From contig JARFJB010002087.1 of NCBI GenBank assembly GCA_036346205.1, positions 6,692,501 through 6,756,500 on the forward strand: 64,000 nucleotides of DNA, given 5' to 3'. This DNA is from Vesta saturnalis (lineage: Eukaryota; Arthropoda; Insecta; Coleoptera; Lampyridae). The position numbers and the translations under genes were made by a program. The notes under the pieces were generated by a model. That model made no database searches and was not told the origin of the DNA. It was given only the letters and a program-made list of their open reading frames with translations. Below are positions 46,268 through 56,914 of this stretch, piece by piece. Numbering within the stretch: position 1 is the first letter of the stretch; each line of letters opens with the position of its first letter.

Positions 46268-46690
46268 TCATTTTAAAAATTCATTTAAATGTTTTAATGT
46301 CATTGTAAAGGTAACATCATCCAATATCACTCCTTTGTTTAAATATTCACTCTCCACATATTCACACACTTTCTTCGAGTTCTCAGCTGTAATTTTTTTC
46401 AATTCTTCATTGCCAATTGACTAACACCTTCCATTTCAAATGTCACATTCCTCACTGCTATCTGATTTTTCAATGGGATTTAATTCAGAGTGGTACAAAG
46501 GGAGACGAAGGACAGCATGACCATTTTCAACTAGTAGCTTGTCTAGAACGGTTTCTTCAGCAACACATTCTTGTAATTGGGATAATGGCATTGTGTAAGG
46601 TTGCGTTGACGCACCCTGTATGTAGGATGTTATAATGACGTGTATTACGTGTTTTGAGTACGGGTGTATTGAGTTTGAACGAAAAAACAT
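46268..46690 (-). pseudogene. DDE (IS630/Tc1-like) transposase C-terminus
   Basis: The minus-strand frame reads CVAEETVLDKLLVENGHAVL, then RLPLYHSELNPIE, where the Glu is the catalytic third acidic residue of DDE_3 transposases. In a shifted frame AENSKKVCEYVESEYL continues the C-terminal helices to a TGA at 46268. Only the last 120 or so residues remain. The helix-turn-helix scrap at 45473 is on the other strand, so they are either parts of one element after an inversion or two separate insertions. Confidence 0.75.
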
Positions 46691-47697
46691 TTTTTTTGTG
46701 TATATGCATAATGTATGTGGGTGGGTGATACGCCACTGGAAATTTAGGAGAAATATTATTCTGTATGCAGATACGTGTATTTGAATGTTATAGAGACATT
46801 GGTGTTGGAATAAATAGATTCTGATGAATGTAAATGTGAAAAGAAATTTGTCGATGGGACGATAATGGGTTGCTACTGTTGAGTACTTGATAAGAAATGG
46901 AATGTTGGAAGATAAAGGAGTAATCTTTGCCGGAAGATGTGAGTGTATAAGTGTAGAATGTTTTAGAAAATATGTAGAGAAAGATTTGGTATGTTTAATT
47001 GTTAATTATAGAAAGTTCTCGTAATGTTGTGCAATCAGTTTGAGAATACGTGTAAGTATATGGGATTTGAGACCTTAGACTGTACTTATTTTTGCAAATG
47101 TTGCGGAAGGAAGACGAGCACATGTGGGAGACAAACGTTGAAAGTTGTGTAATGGTCCAGAGTGGCCACTGAATGAATGTGATGACGAGAAATGGCTTCT
47201 TCATAAAGTAATTGAAAAATTTGCAGGTAAAAACAAACATGGCGATGTATTGTAGTTATAAGCGTGGTTGTACAGAGGGTAGCATCAGTCGGGACTAAGA
47301 AAGTTTGAGTGAATACTATTGGTGAATATAGCGAGGAAGTCGGACATGTTTAAAGATGGATGGCTTAAGGTATAAATAGGAAAGTCAGAGATTGACGTGA
47401 GTTTGGTTAGCTTTTAGCTTTAGGTTGTTGCTTTTGGTGAGAGCTCGGTGGGAGACGCGCGCGAGGTGAAGTGTGAAATCAGAATCGGTTGAGTTGGAGT
47501 TATATTTGTGAATAATATTGAAGGCAGTCATTGTTTAAACAACAGCGTAACCCGAAAGGGGATGAATCGTATAAGACATTAATAAATAAAACAATTAATT
47601 AAATTGAGATTGAAGATAAAATCAGTTTGTTTATTTTCAAGAAAGTAAAAAGTGCGTAAGCAGATTTATAAAAGATAACAGTTATTACGTTACAGTG
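46628..47697 (+). mobile_element. Possible LTR
   Basis: The stretch starts TGTTATAATGACG and ends TTATTACGTTACA, giving TG...CA ends. It contains a TATA box (GGTATAAATAGG at about 47370) and a downstream AATAAA (47581-47586). The plus strand is strikingly poor in C, unlike the flanks. No second copy, primer-binding site or gag/pol was confirmed, so the call is tentative. Confidence 0.3.
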
Positions 47698-50309
47698 TTG
47701 AGTGCGGCGCGTGTTCTTGTACCGATATTTAGTTAAAATTATTTATGGGACCACCTTTAAGTAAACGAAATATTCATAATAAATTGAGCCAATGTTAAGG
47801 TAATTTTATATGACATTAAAAGTTTATTTGTGTAAGGAAGAACTAAATTGTCCTAAAGTTTGCGAGAAACTTTTAAGAGGCAACCAAATGTGTACAGATT
47901 ATTACGGTTTATTGGAGTAATAACCTCGCATAGTTGGACTAATCGCGAGTGCAGAAGGAATAAGTGGTTGTGGAATTGTGAAGTATTTGTTATGTGCCTT
48001 CAGGCAATTTAAGGATACAAATGGACTACAAATAATTGATTTACGGGAAGAAAGAAGAAAGAAGAGCGTAGGATTAATGGACAGTCTTTAAGTAAGAATT
48101 ACATTTAGGAACCTTGAAAATTCAGTTGAGCACGATTATCTTTTTGGTTAGTGTTTATTTGCGTATTGTTGTGTAAATTTTTATTTTATTAATTAGTGTT
48201 GAAGGAAAAAGATAATCGGTCTCGAGTTATGTTGTATGGGTTGGTTTAGTAGTAAGAATTTTTGCAAAAACGCAAATTTGTATTGACAGTGGTTTATCAA
48301 CCACGCTGTTGTGTATGTAAACATTTGTTTATTATTTTATGCAGGACAATATATATTTATCGTTAACTTTGATTCTGTTGTTTATTTAGCCAGTTATGAG
48401 ATACATTTGTGACGTTTACTTAATTGGTGACCTAGTTTTCGACAACTTAAATGTAAACTTTGCATATTTTGGTTTTAAGATTAATGAACAACCTGAAAGG
48501 TTATATTTGCCAGGTTGATTACAAAAATTTTCATGTTAGTTTCTTTTAACGCAATACACTAATGACGGATCAACTGTTAATTAAAAATTTCATTAAGTAC
48601 AACTAAGAGAACTTACATATTTACGAATGTCCAATACGATTCAGAAGTATTATAAAAATTAAATTAAATTTAAAAGATATCGTTCATGTTAGGAATATTA
48701 AACCTTCAAGGATTATTCTCGTTTGACTGTTTTGCAGCACTTTATCACTATTATATTGGAGTAACAATTATTAAGCCGATGACATTGATTTTCTTTTGGT
48801 TAGGAATTTTAAAAATTAATTATCGATCATTGAATGAAGAACAATTTGTTCATTAATAAGTAGAGATTTGACTTTATATGTATACAAGGGATACGTAGAA
48901 AATATAACTGTTGGTTACGTGAATGCAGTTAAATTTGAGTGATAAATTTTGTTGTGGAAATTTTGGTATACGAGGTGTATTCAAAAAGTTTCTAATAACC
49001 TGGGTAGTACTAAATATATTTGAGTTTGAGTTGAATTGTTTGGGACGAGTGTTTGTTTTAGAACCCTCGTGTGAGAGTTTACTGAGTAAGCACAATCCTA
49101 CTTTCCACAATCAAGTAGGGTTAATTAACACCCAGCTTAAGACAATTATTTTAGCAAAGTTTCGATTGTGGTGGCGCCTGGAGACACATTTTCCCGGACT
49201 GAGCTGTTTGAATATCGGTGTAAGGTGTTTGAGCGTATTAATCATTCATTTTACTTATTATTTCGACCACGCCCATCTCCCTGTTAGCTGGCTTGGCAAC
49301 CCGCTTACATTAGTAAGCATACACGACGTCTAGTGCGGTTTGGACGTGTAACAATTGTCATCGTTCTTTCTTTTTCTTTTTTCATAAATTGGTACACATT
49401 GTAAATAGTTTGCCGCCCTTACCTTTCGATTATTCATTTTCAACCTGACAACAAAATTCATACATTATTGCCTATTTGAAACCTCTCATGTCAATATAAA
49501 CAAAAGATCATTAAACAGTTTTTACTCTCTAAACTGTACATTATTCTCGTAACCAAATTGAGGTTAAAAAGCAAAATTTGTTTTAAACATTACTTTTAGT
49601 ATATAAAAGCACTTACAAAACTTGAATTTGACGAGTAAATACCATGTATTGGTTTAATACACCAGAAATACGCCTTGGAAATCCAGAAAATCTGTAATAT
49701 TAATTAAAAATAATAAATGATAATTTTTAACCAAATTTTTACATACCTTATAACAATTTCCCTTTAGCCTTAAGAAAGACTAAATTACAATTAGTGAAGT
49801 TTTTGTACGTCTACATAATACGCAATTCGTCATTCACTAAAGTTTTGTCATTTATGGTAGTATTTATTTTAATATCTGCATTTACGCCACTGGACATAGC
49901 ACAATTTTCATTTTAAGGATGCGGAACAGTAGTACTGTTCTAGGAGCGGCACGGTCAAACACTGATGATCGCACTATATGTTTTAAGAAACTTGGCACAT
50001 ATCCATACTTAGTTTCCATCAACTGTAGGTAATTGTTCCAATAATGGACACTAACGGCAAAATTTTAATTATAAAAATTCTCAAAAACTGTTAGATTTTA
50101 TTAAAGCAAGTCTGACATGCCTAAATTAAGTCAATTTTATGCTTTTCCTTCTAGTATATGTTTAAGATAACTATGCAGTTTTAATTTTGTATAAAATAAG
50201 GTTACTTGGGGCAAATGTGTCCTGATTTTACAACGTTTCCGCGCAAGAGCAAGTCTTTGCCGTATTTGTTGTAGATGCCTTTAAGACAACTATGTTTACT
50301 TGGTACTCA
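47698..50309. other. No recognised gene
   Basis: The first part (to about 48550) stays C-poor and could be decayed retroelement interior. ACGAGGTGTATTCAAAAAGT near 48970 resembles a mariner terminus, but no partner was found. A plus-strand frame of 136 residues (48923-49333) has no recognisable motif. Confidence 0.4.
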
Positions 50310-51165
50310 TATATACACTATTGGACAAAAGTAAAGCAACTTTTGTGATAAAATATAATATTTGAATAGTTAAAATATAATGAACCACCGTGGAAATTAA
50401 AATTTACATAGTTAAGGGTCTCATAGAAGGCTGCCGTCTTAGGTGAAATGGCATTGTTTCCAAATGTCAAATAAGTAAGTAAGTAATAATATATTTCAAC
50501 AATACGCTTTATTATAGCGACAAAAGTATAGCAACTACCCTTGCTGAAACTGTCAGAAGACGTTTATGGGATGTCAATTTACGTTCTAGACGACTGTTTA
50601 GAGGTGTACCATTGACTTGCGAACATAGGCGACAAAGATTAGAATGGGCGAGAGAGCGTGTCAATTGGACAGAAGAGTGGAAGTTGGTACTCTTCACTGA
50701 TGAATCGAGATTTGATCGTTTTTTGGGATAGCCGTCGAACGCGTGCCTGGGCACAACCTTTGGTGCCAAGACATCGGCGATCAGTACAAAAAGTTCACCC
50801 TTTCAGAGGAGGCACTGTTTGTGTATGGGGAAGCATTTGTTATGATAGCCGTACTGACTTGCTGGTTATTCCGGGAAACATGAATTCAGAAGCATACTTG
50901 AATCAGGTGATCAACAACATTGTTCCAGAGTTTATGCTGCTGTGGGTCCTGGTTTCCCTTTTTTGGACGATAACGCTCGTCCCTGCTCCATCGCCTGATT
51001 TAAATCCGATATAGCATGCTTGGGATCAGTTGCAGAGAGCTTTGGATCCATAATCCCCAACCACAAACAATGGAGTCCGCAAGAAAACTTTAATAATCTC
51101 ATAACCAGTACGCAAAGACGTTTCCAAGCCCACGAAGGACATACTCGTTATTGCTGAAAGGGAAA
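50310..51165 (+). pseudogene. Tc1-like transposon remnant
   Basis: A left terminal-repeat-like start (ACTATTGGACAAAAGTAAAG, then CAACTTTTG) lies at about 50320. The transposase frame begins near 50540: AETVRRRLWDVNLRSRRLF, then RRQRLEWARERVNWTEEW, then LFTDESRFD with the first catalytic Asp. A frameshift follows. GGTVCVWGSICYDSRTDLLV, NSEAYLNQVINN and the second catalytic region FLDDNARP (yet another frame) come next. A deletion joins this to PSPDLNPI, where the Glu position is interrupted by a stop, and then HAWDQLQRAL. The DD34E Tc1 order is clear. It is inactive, and the N-terminal DNA-binding domain is absent. Confidence 0.85.
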
Positions 51166-51493
51166 TTTGTGTCCATTTTCTTTGTTTTTGATTAATTTGA
51201 AATTAAGTTATTAGTCATTTTCACCTAATTTTCATTTTTTCTTGTCTTTTTGTTTAAAATTTTTTTTTTAATTTGTAAACTTTTTTATAATAAAAAAACA
51301 GGCATTTAAAAATTAAATAGCTTAAAATCGCCTGAAAAAAATTTTAGAATTAAAAAATTCTGCAGATTTTCAGATATATCCTTAACTTATGTGGAGCATT
51401 ATTATAAGTTTTTGTTATGAACGAATAAGTTCAAAGGTAAATATGTAATTAAAAATTATTATTAATTTTATTAAATACATAAATAGAAAGTTT
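51166..51493. other. No gene seen
   Basis: AT-rich tail between the Tc1 remnant and the tRNA. T-runs on the plus strand near 51258-51270. Confidence 0.5.
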
Positions 51494-51566
51494 ACCTCGA
51501 GTAGGATTTGAACCTACGACCTGTACTTTGCTAGAGTACCGCGCTAACCAACTGCGCCACCAAGGT
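51494..51566 (-). tRNA. tRNA-like gene, anticodon AGC (Ala by anticodon)
   Basis: The 73 bases on the minus strand fold as a full cloverleaf. The acceptor ACCTTGG/TCGAGGT has 7 pairs, two of them G-T. The D stem is GCGC/GCGC with a GG-containing loop. The anticodon stem GTACT/AGTAC is perfect with loop CTAGCAA, anticodon AGC. The variable loop is AGGTC, and the T stem GTAGG/CCTAC is perfect with loop TTCAAAT. T8, T33 and the T-loop TTC are present, and box A and box B are intact. The Ala identity is doubtful because base pair 3-70 is C-G and not the G-T that Ala synthetase needs. It is therefore either a decayed-anticodon copy of another tRNA or the head of a tRNA-derived repeat. No Pol III T-run lies within about 40 bases downstream. 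Confidence 0.8.
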
Positions 51567-51592
51567 TCAAGCAGTTTATTTGCAGAAATAAA

Positions 51593-51996
51593 TATGCCAA
51601 AAGGTAAACGAATCTGCACGGAAGTACAAGAAATGGTCGTAAGCGCCTTTTTAAAACGAACGAGTAAGATTGCGATTTCCGAACAGTAGAAAAATTCCGA
51701 AATCAGGAAGACCCAGAAAAACTACATTTTGGAGGGATAGGAGAATCAAAAGAATTTCTCAAAAAGATCCGTACCTGTCAGGACTAAGGATAATTGCTGA
51801 AATTCCTGAACTTGAAGTCAGTGCGAGGACTGTTCACCGACTATTAGTTGAGATAAAACTTTATAGCAGATGTCCAGCCAAGAAACCCTTGGCTTGCGAA
51901 AGAAATCGCCGTGCCAGGCTTGAATTTGCACAACGCCATTTGAACTGCACAGTGCAAGAGTGGGAAAAAGTATTGTTTAGAGACGAAAGTCGTTAA
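51593..51996 (+). pseudogene. Second Tc1-like transposase, N-terminal part
   Basis: The sequence starts MPKGKRICTEVQEMVVSAFL. Then, past a deletion and frameshift, comes GRPRKTTFWRDRRIKRISQK, the GRPR-hook and second DNA-binding helix set of Tc1 transposases. ARTVHRLLVEIKLYSRCPAK, RARLEFAQRHLNCT and VLFRDESR follow, giving the first catalytic Asp region (Asp to Glu-Ser context retained). The frame stops at 51996, and only a short decayed stretch (VVYLYGVVSRG) follows. It differs from the copy at 50310, so these are independent insertions. Confidence 0.85.
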
Positions 51997-52139
51997 TTCT
52001 GATGGAATGAGGCGTGTTAGACGTTAGGTTAATACATGATTTCCCCCAAAGTGTTACACCAACAATAAAGCATGCCCAAGGTAGTGTATTTGTATGGCGT
52101 CGTTTCTCGTGGAGTAGAGTAGGTCAGTAGGTAAGATTG

Positions 52140-52345
52140 GAGACTTTTGGAACACACCACATTTCCAAGGTTACCACAATTTCAAGGTCCCGCCAGTTCA
52201 AGGTTGCGAAAAGTAGGTCATGTTTGCACAGCTTTCACAGGGTCGCACATTTCTAAGACTACCACAGCTGTAAGGTGTAAAAATACGTAGGTCACTTACA
52301 CTCAACACATTATCAAGGCTAGTTGCAGTGTGGTGGTCAAGGTGA
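52140..52345 (+). repeat. Degenerate short tandem motifs, AAGGTNNCCACA
   Basis: CACATTTCCAAGGTTACCAC, CACAATTTCAAGGTCCCGCC, AGTTCAAGGTTGCGA, CACATTTCTAAGACTACCAC, CAGCTGTAAGGTG and CACATTATCAAGGCTAG recur at 17-60 base spacing. The block precedes the Polinton fragment and could be part of its terminal region. Confidence 0.5.
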
Positions 52346-52553
52346 AACAGGTAACCTTGACGATAGAAATAGTGGGGAAGTTAGGATATTAATGCAGAGG
52401 GAGTACATGTGAAACCAGTATTATATGTAATGGAGAACATATTGCGGCAAGCGGTAGAAAAGGCGAAGATTGTGAGTGTTATGAATTCAGGTGGATGTCG
52501 TGATATTTTAATTAACAATGTGCTGTATTTTTTAAATAAAAGTAAATCGAAGT

Positions 52554-53047
52554 ATGTTAGTGCCGGTGTCACCCCAATTCAATTTTGAATCAGTCGTGAA
52601 ACTTGGTGGATCTAAGAGTAATGGAGTGGTGTTTGATAAGCAGGAATGGCACATACTTATGGACAATCAAGGGATAATTACAAATTATTTCTACACACCT
52701 GAAGGGACATGGCTACCTATTAAGATGGGTTCGAAAACGATATCTATGAAACTATTAACAAGACGAAAATTATACGCATCTCTGATTGTGAAGAATCAGA
52801 AATCTATTTAGGATGGGAGTCTATAGAACAGTTATCGAGACTTACTAAGATAGTCAGTTACCGATTAGATTTAGTACCTACTATGGCATTTCCTGCATTT
52901 TATAATAAAATAATACATACGGCAGCGGAAATGCATGATGTTGGCATACACAGGTTAATAGTTCCATTACAAGATATATTTGATCTCAATGTAGCATGTG
53001 GTATGGAAATTGTAGAATTTGCTAGGAGAAAATTGATATTGACGTAG
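52554..53047 (+). pseudogene. Polinton/Maverick-type protein, unidentified
   Basis: The frame from 52554 runs 85 residues (FESVVKLGGSKSNGVVFDKQ) to a TAG at 52809. In a shifted frame it continues as coding-like sequence (WESIEQLSRLTKIVSYRLDL, then PLQDIFDLNVACGMEIVEFA) to 53047. I do not recognise the fold. It is assigned to a Polinton only because a Polinton integrase and a capsid-like protein lie close by. Base composition and codon use match that neighbouring block. Confidence 0.4.
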
Positions 53048-53133
53048 AAGTTGCGAAATCCGTTAAGTAATGAGTGGTGGTAAAGACCAAAAAGCGAGAA
53101 TAGGAATAATAATAAAGTTTAGTCAATATGTGA

Positions 53134-53680
53134 ATGTGTTATAGTGCAGAGTCGTGGCCTAAGGCTGTGGATTGTGTTAGTGCAGTGAAAAGACTAATAT
53201 GCCAATTTCAATCTCTAGAATTTGATGCTGAACATGAAAGAGTGTATGGGTGGGGTACGTTTAGTGATGACTATTTAGATAATCTAGTTTATAAGTATGG
53301 TAGTGGAATACGTCTGCGTGAAAAATATTTTCTATCGCATGACGATGGTGTAGAGTGCATTTGTTGTATTAAGCGGTTAATAGAAGACCTTAGAGAAATA
53401 TCTCTGGAACAATTTGTACATGAAATAGAATGTCATTTACCGAATTATATTTCAACAGATGACAACATGACAAGTGAAGGTCTGCATTCATGAGCTCAAA
53501 AACGTAGTTCACGATGTGGTAGAATGGGAGCGAAAAGGAGAATGAGAACAGTTAACATCTGCACGCTTTAGGAAAAGAATAGAAGAGTGTAGTCAAATAC
53601 TTTCAGCTGTCCTGGAAAAGCAACATCGTGATTACGTATTTATGAAACGCTTTAGTAGAGTAAGGTATTGTATGTATCGA
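53134..53680 (+). pseudogene. Unidentified protein in the Polinton block
   Basis: The frame is open for 119 residues from ATG 53134 (SWPKAVDCVSAVKRLICQFQ, YGWGTFSDDYLDNLVYKYGS, ECICCIKRLIEDLREISL) and then decays, with coding-like sequence to about 53680. It has helical, Cys-containing character. No named motif is seen. Its place between two other Polinton-block frames suggests one of the small conserved Polinton proteins. Confidence 0.4.
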
Positions 53681-53880
53681 TAATAAATAAAAAAATTAAA
53701 AAAAGAGTTATTTATTACATCATAATATTACAATATATAAAAGGAATCGTACAGAGCATATTATGTAATGTCTTTGTTAGAAATCCATGAATTGTGAGAA
53801 TTATCAAACCCTAACCATTTAACGAGAGACTACTTCCTCGACGTCGTATTACACGTTCAACTAGGTGAATGGCAGGATGT

Positions 53881-54690
53881 TTAATACTTTGAAGTTCTTG
53901 GCTCATAGAAACGACCTTGTATCTCTTCATCTCGACTATCACGTAATCTGTAGGTAATTTGACTGGAACGTTTCACTGCTGACATTCGAAAGACTTCGTA
54001 ACTCCAATTAGGTGTGTAACCCTTAGAGAATATGGTTCTGTATTTACTAATACGTACATAATCCTCCAGTTTAAATTTGGGTGTCTTACGGTCAAGAACT
54101 TTATGAGATTTTAAATGTTTCAAAATAGAGGCAGCATTCTTTTCCGTAACTTCTATAGGTTTGTATCCGGTGCTTCTATGCTTTCTTGAATTATAATCCA
54201 CAACAATTTGAGGTAATATTGGTAACCATTTATAGGAACCTTGCATACTGAAAGTTTTCCACATTATTGCTTTAAGAGTGCGATTTACACGTTCAACTAT
54301 ACTACCCTTCAAGTTGGAATAACTACTGTAATGTTTAATATTAAATTTTTTGATAACTTTTTTAAATTCAGCATTATAAAACTTCGTTCCCATGTCAGTT
54401 TGTATATGTGTAAGCGTCCTTTGCAAACCAGACAAAAGTTTATTCATTACATCTGCGACTAGTTTGCGTTTGATGGGAAAAGCCCAGACATATTTAGACA
54501 AAGCATTTATTATCACTAAAATGTATCGAAATCCTTTATTCACCCGAGCGTAAGGTATCATTTCCACTAAATCAGCTTGAAAGAGATCATTTAAACCTTT
54601 TAGTACTACACAACGCCGCGGAAGATTTCTCCTTGCTGGTTTGTACAGTTCTTCAACAATATCAGCTTTACTTATTTTATCGCTTTCGAT
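53881..54690 (-). pseudogene. Polinton/Maverick integrase
   Basis: The minus-strand frame (ATG 54567) is 228 residues, and coding-like sequence extends upstream in frame to about 54690 (KADIVEELYKPARRN, LFQADLVEM). The first catalytic Asp lies in that upstream part. The second is in LTHIQTDMGTKFYNAEF, and the catalytic Glu in SYSNLKGSIVERVNRTL. VVDYNSRKHRSTGYKPIEV follows. The C-terminus has a KFKLEDYVRISKYRTIF beta region and a FYEP chromodomain-like end. This is the protein-primed-polymerase transposon integrase type. No stop occurs in the 228-residue frame, so it is the best-kept gene in this block. Confidence 0.85.
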
Positions 54691-55022
54691 TTTAGTAGAA
54701 TCTCTTTGATGAATGGTTGTTCTTTCGTAAATTTGACACCGTCTGGTATTATAGGTTGAATCACAGCTTCCTTACGTATAGTTTGACTAATTAGAAAAAT
54801 CAGTATCGTATATAGTAGATCATCCACTTGAAGATGAAGAACTCGAGGTAACCACATACAATGCACTATTGTACACTCTGTATAAGGAAACAAATATTTG
54901 CCATCTGTACTCAATGGAATATCTACTGTCTTCTTATGGAATAAACCTTGTAAGGTAAAATAAGTTTCGTAATATACCTTGTTTCGTGGCATCACTGTGA
55001 TGATAAGTAATATGTTTACCAA
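54691..55022 (-). pseudogene. Unidentified reading frame upstream of the integrase
   Basis: A frame of about 110 residues on the minus strand (YYETYFTLQGLFHKKTVDIP, then DGVKFTKEQPFIKEILLKSK) ends just where the integrase frame can first be read. It contains no known motif. It may be a fragment of another Polinton protein brought in by rearrangement, because the neighbouring frame at 55167 runs on the other strand. Confidence 0.35.
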
Positions 55023-55119
55023 ATTTATCCATTGTCATTTGATGATGAAGGTGTCCACCAAATTTATCTATTGACATCAGTGCTGGATTTGTAGTAGTAT
55101 CTATAGTGATGGTCGTTGT

Positions 55120-55500
55120 AACAATGAAATGATATTAACTTTAATGTAGAAAATTCTATAGGACCTATGCTGGGATTTAACAAAAAAGTTTACAAAGGTC
55201 ATGAATTACATACCTCTGAAAATCCTATTAACGTTATTATGATTAATTCGTTAATTGTCGAATGCAATATAATAAGTGGAAGTTTTAAAAATGGGGAGGC
55301 GTCACATATTATTCATCAATTTTTTCCCAGTGTACCAGCGGGATACACAATAATTGCATCCCCTCTACATGTCATCTATTTACCTATAAAGACATCCACC
55401 ATTTCAACCATAACACTTAAAATAGTGGACCAAGACGGAGATCTCGTCAATTCTAACGGTGAAGTCATAACGATAGGATTACATTTAAAGAAAGGATGGT
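55120..55500 (+). pseudogene. Polinton minor capsid-like protein, C-terminal part
   Basis: The frame can be followed from DINFNVENSIGPMLGF (55131) to about 55500. It includes NVIMINSLIVECNIISGSF, then HIIHQFFPSVPAGYTIIASP, and a jelly-roll-like end STITLKIVDQDGDLVNSNGE. This resembles the conserved C-terminal domain of the small (penton-like) capsid protein of insect Polintons, a match made from memory. The sequence leaves homology near the end of the LHLKKG stretch, where a LINE fragment begins. Confidence 0.6.
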
Positions 55501-55559
55501 GGCGCAGTATACCACATGTGCATGTAACCACAAGGAGAACTATAAAAGCTCGAAGTGTG

Positions 55560-56576
55560 GAAGTGCGAGAGTCAGTAAGCCGTCAACCCTCAAAGCAATG
55601 AGGGTGTTGGTTTGTTTGGATATGATCCGGATTGCTTTTGTGACTTTAGGCAGGTCAATGGATTCACGGATCTTTTCAGGAAGGATGTCCTTGTCCACGC
55701 TGCATCATAGCTGGCAGGGCCTCGCTCGTTTCCAACAAGCAGGTGCGGTTGTGGTTGAGCTTTATGGATGCACTATCGGGAAGTGGAATTATAGGTAACG
55801 GAATGTTTAGGAGAGGGTTTAGCGGTAGGGTTAGGTGTTAACTCGGAAGCAGAACGGGACGTAGAAGGGTTGGGTGTCTTAAAGGACTGGTGAACGGGTT
55901 TGACTGCGGGTGGAATGTAGGAAGAGGAAATAGAGGACAAAGAAGATTCCCTCACTAGTGCAGAAGGGGATGCGACGGCTGCCGCAAGGGATAGGGAAGG
56001 AGGTGTTGTAGCGGATCTAGGTGGCGTGGAACTCGGCGTCGGGGGAGGAGCTAGGGAGACCGTAGCCCGAAGGCCCGGTTTTCCATGTTTTATCATGGCG
56101 GGTTAGTACGGGTACTTGAAAAAGGGGGTCAGAAATTATTGTGTTAACGAAAGAGTGGACTCTCACCGAGGTACAGCCTCAGACCCCGCTGGATTAAGGC
56201 TTGGAAGTTGAGAGTCCGATTGAATGGAGGGCTTTGTTAGTATTAATAAACAAAAAATAAAAAACAAAAATTTATTTTAAAATTCCTTATTGATCAATGC
56301 TGCTCATGTGACTCTCCCGGTGTTCTTCTAGGTGGTTTGGCTCCTGGCTGGTTGTAGTGCTTATTTTCTGGACGGGATCCGCTTCCTTGTGTCGACTGTA
56401 TGCGGAGCAGTGACAATCCTAACGACGAAGACTACGCTGCCCGGCGCAATAGCGTAAAAAAGTTCTTTTTTTGAAAGTTGCTTTGGAGTGCAGTAAAAAT
56501 TGTAAAGGCTCTAACGCTAGGAAGGGGCTTACGTTCGATACCGAAATTCGGACTGCCCTGATGCGGAACTTTTTTT
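55560..56576 (-). mobile_element. LINE copy 1 (5' UTR and ORF1 start, truncated)
   Basis: Minus orientation. The 5' end at 56576 (GTTCCGCATCAGGGCAGTCC) and the UTR block TTCGGTATCGAACGTAAG match copy 2 at 61302. ORF1 is readable as a Pro/Ser/Ala-rich region (SLAPPPTPSSTPPRS, 55773-56096) and then DILPEKIRESIDLPKVTKAI. The latter corresponds to DILAQEILDAIDLPHVKKAV in copy 2. It ends against the Polinton block near 55560. Zinc knuckles and ORF2 are missing. Confidence 0.75.
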
Positions 56577-56914
56577 TGTTAGTATGCTCATGCTTATGGT
56601 TAGTATTTACTTATTTATAGATTATCTATCTTATTCGTGGACTGTTCAGGAGTGCTTCTCCTCTTCAGCCCTGGTCAATCCATGTTTGTTGGTGTTGCGA
56701 TGTTTTGTTGTTATTGTATAGTTTACAATCATCAAATGTGCTTATTTTTGGTGTAAAAAAAAGAAGAAAGGTTTATTTATTTAATATTTAATAGTATATA
56801 TAATATAATATACGAAGGGATGCGGAGGGCATATGGGATGTTGTCCAGGAATCTTCTATCTCCTCGGGGAGGTCGTCGAGCAGTTGTGTAAGGATCGCGG
56901 GGAATGTTTGAATT

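Noticed and set aside
48970..49000. Mariner terminus-like ACGAGGTGTATTCAAAAAGT
   Set aside because: No inverted partner or transposase was found nearby.
48923..49333. 136-residue plus-strand frame
   Set aside because: No motif, low-complexity Leu/Phe composition, and it includes a mariner-end-like string; not enough to call a gene.
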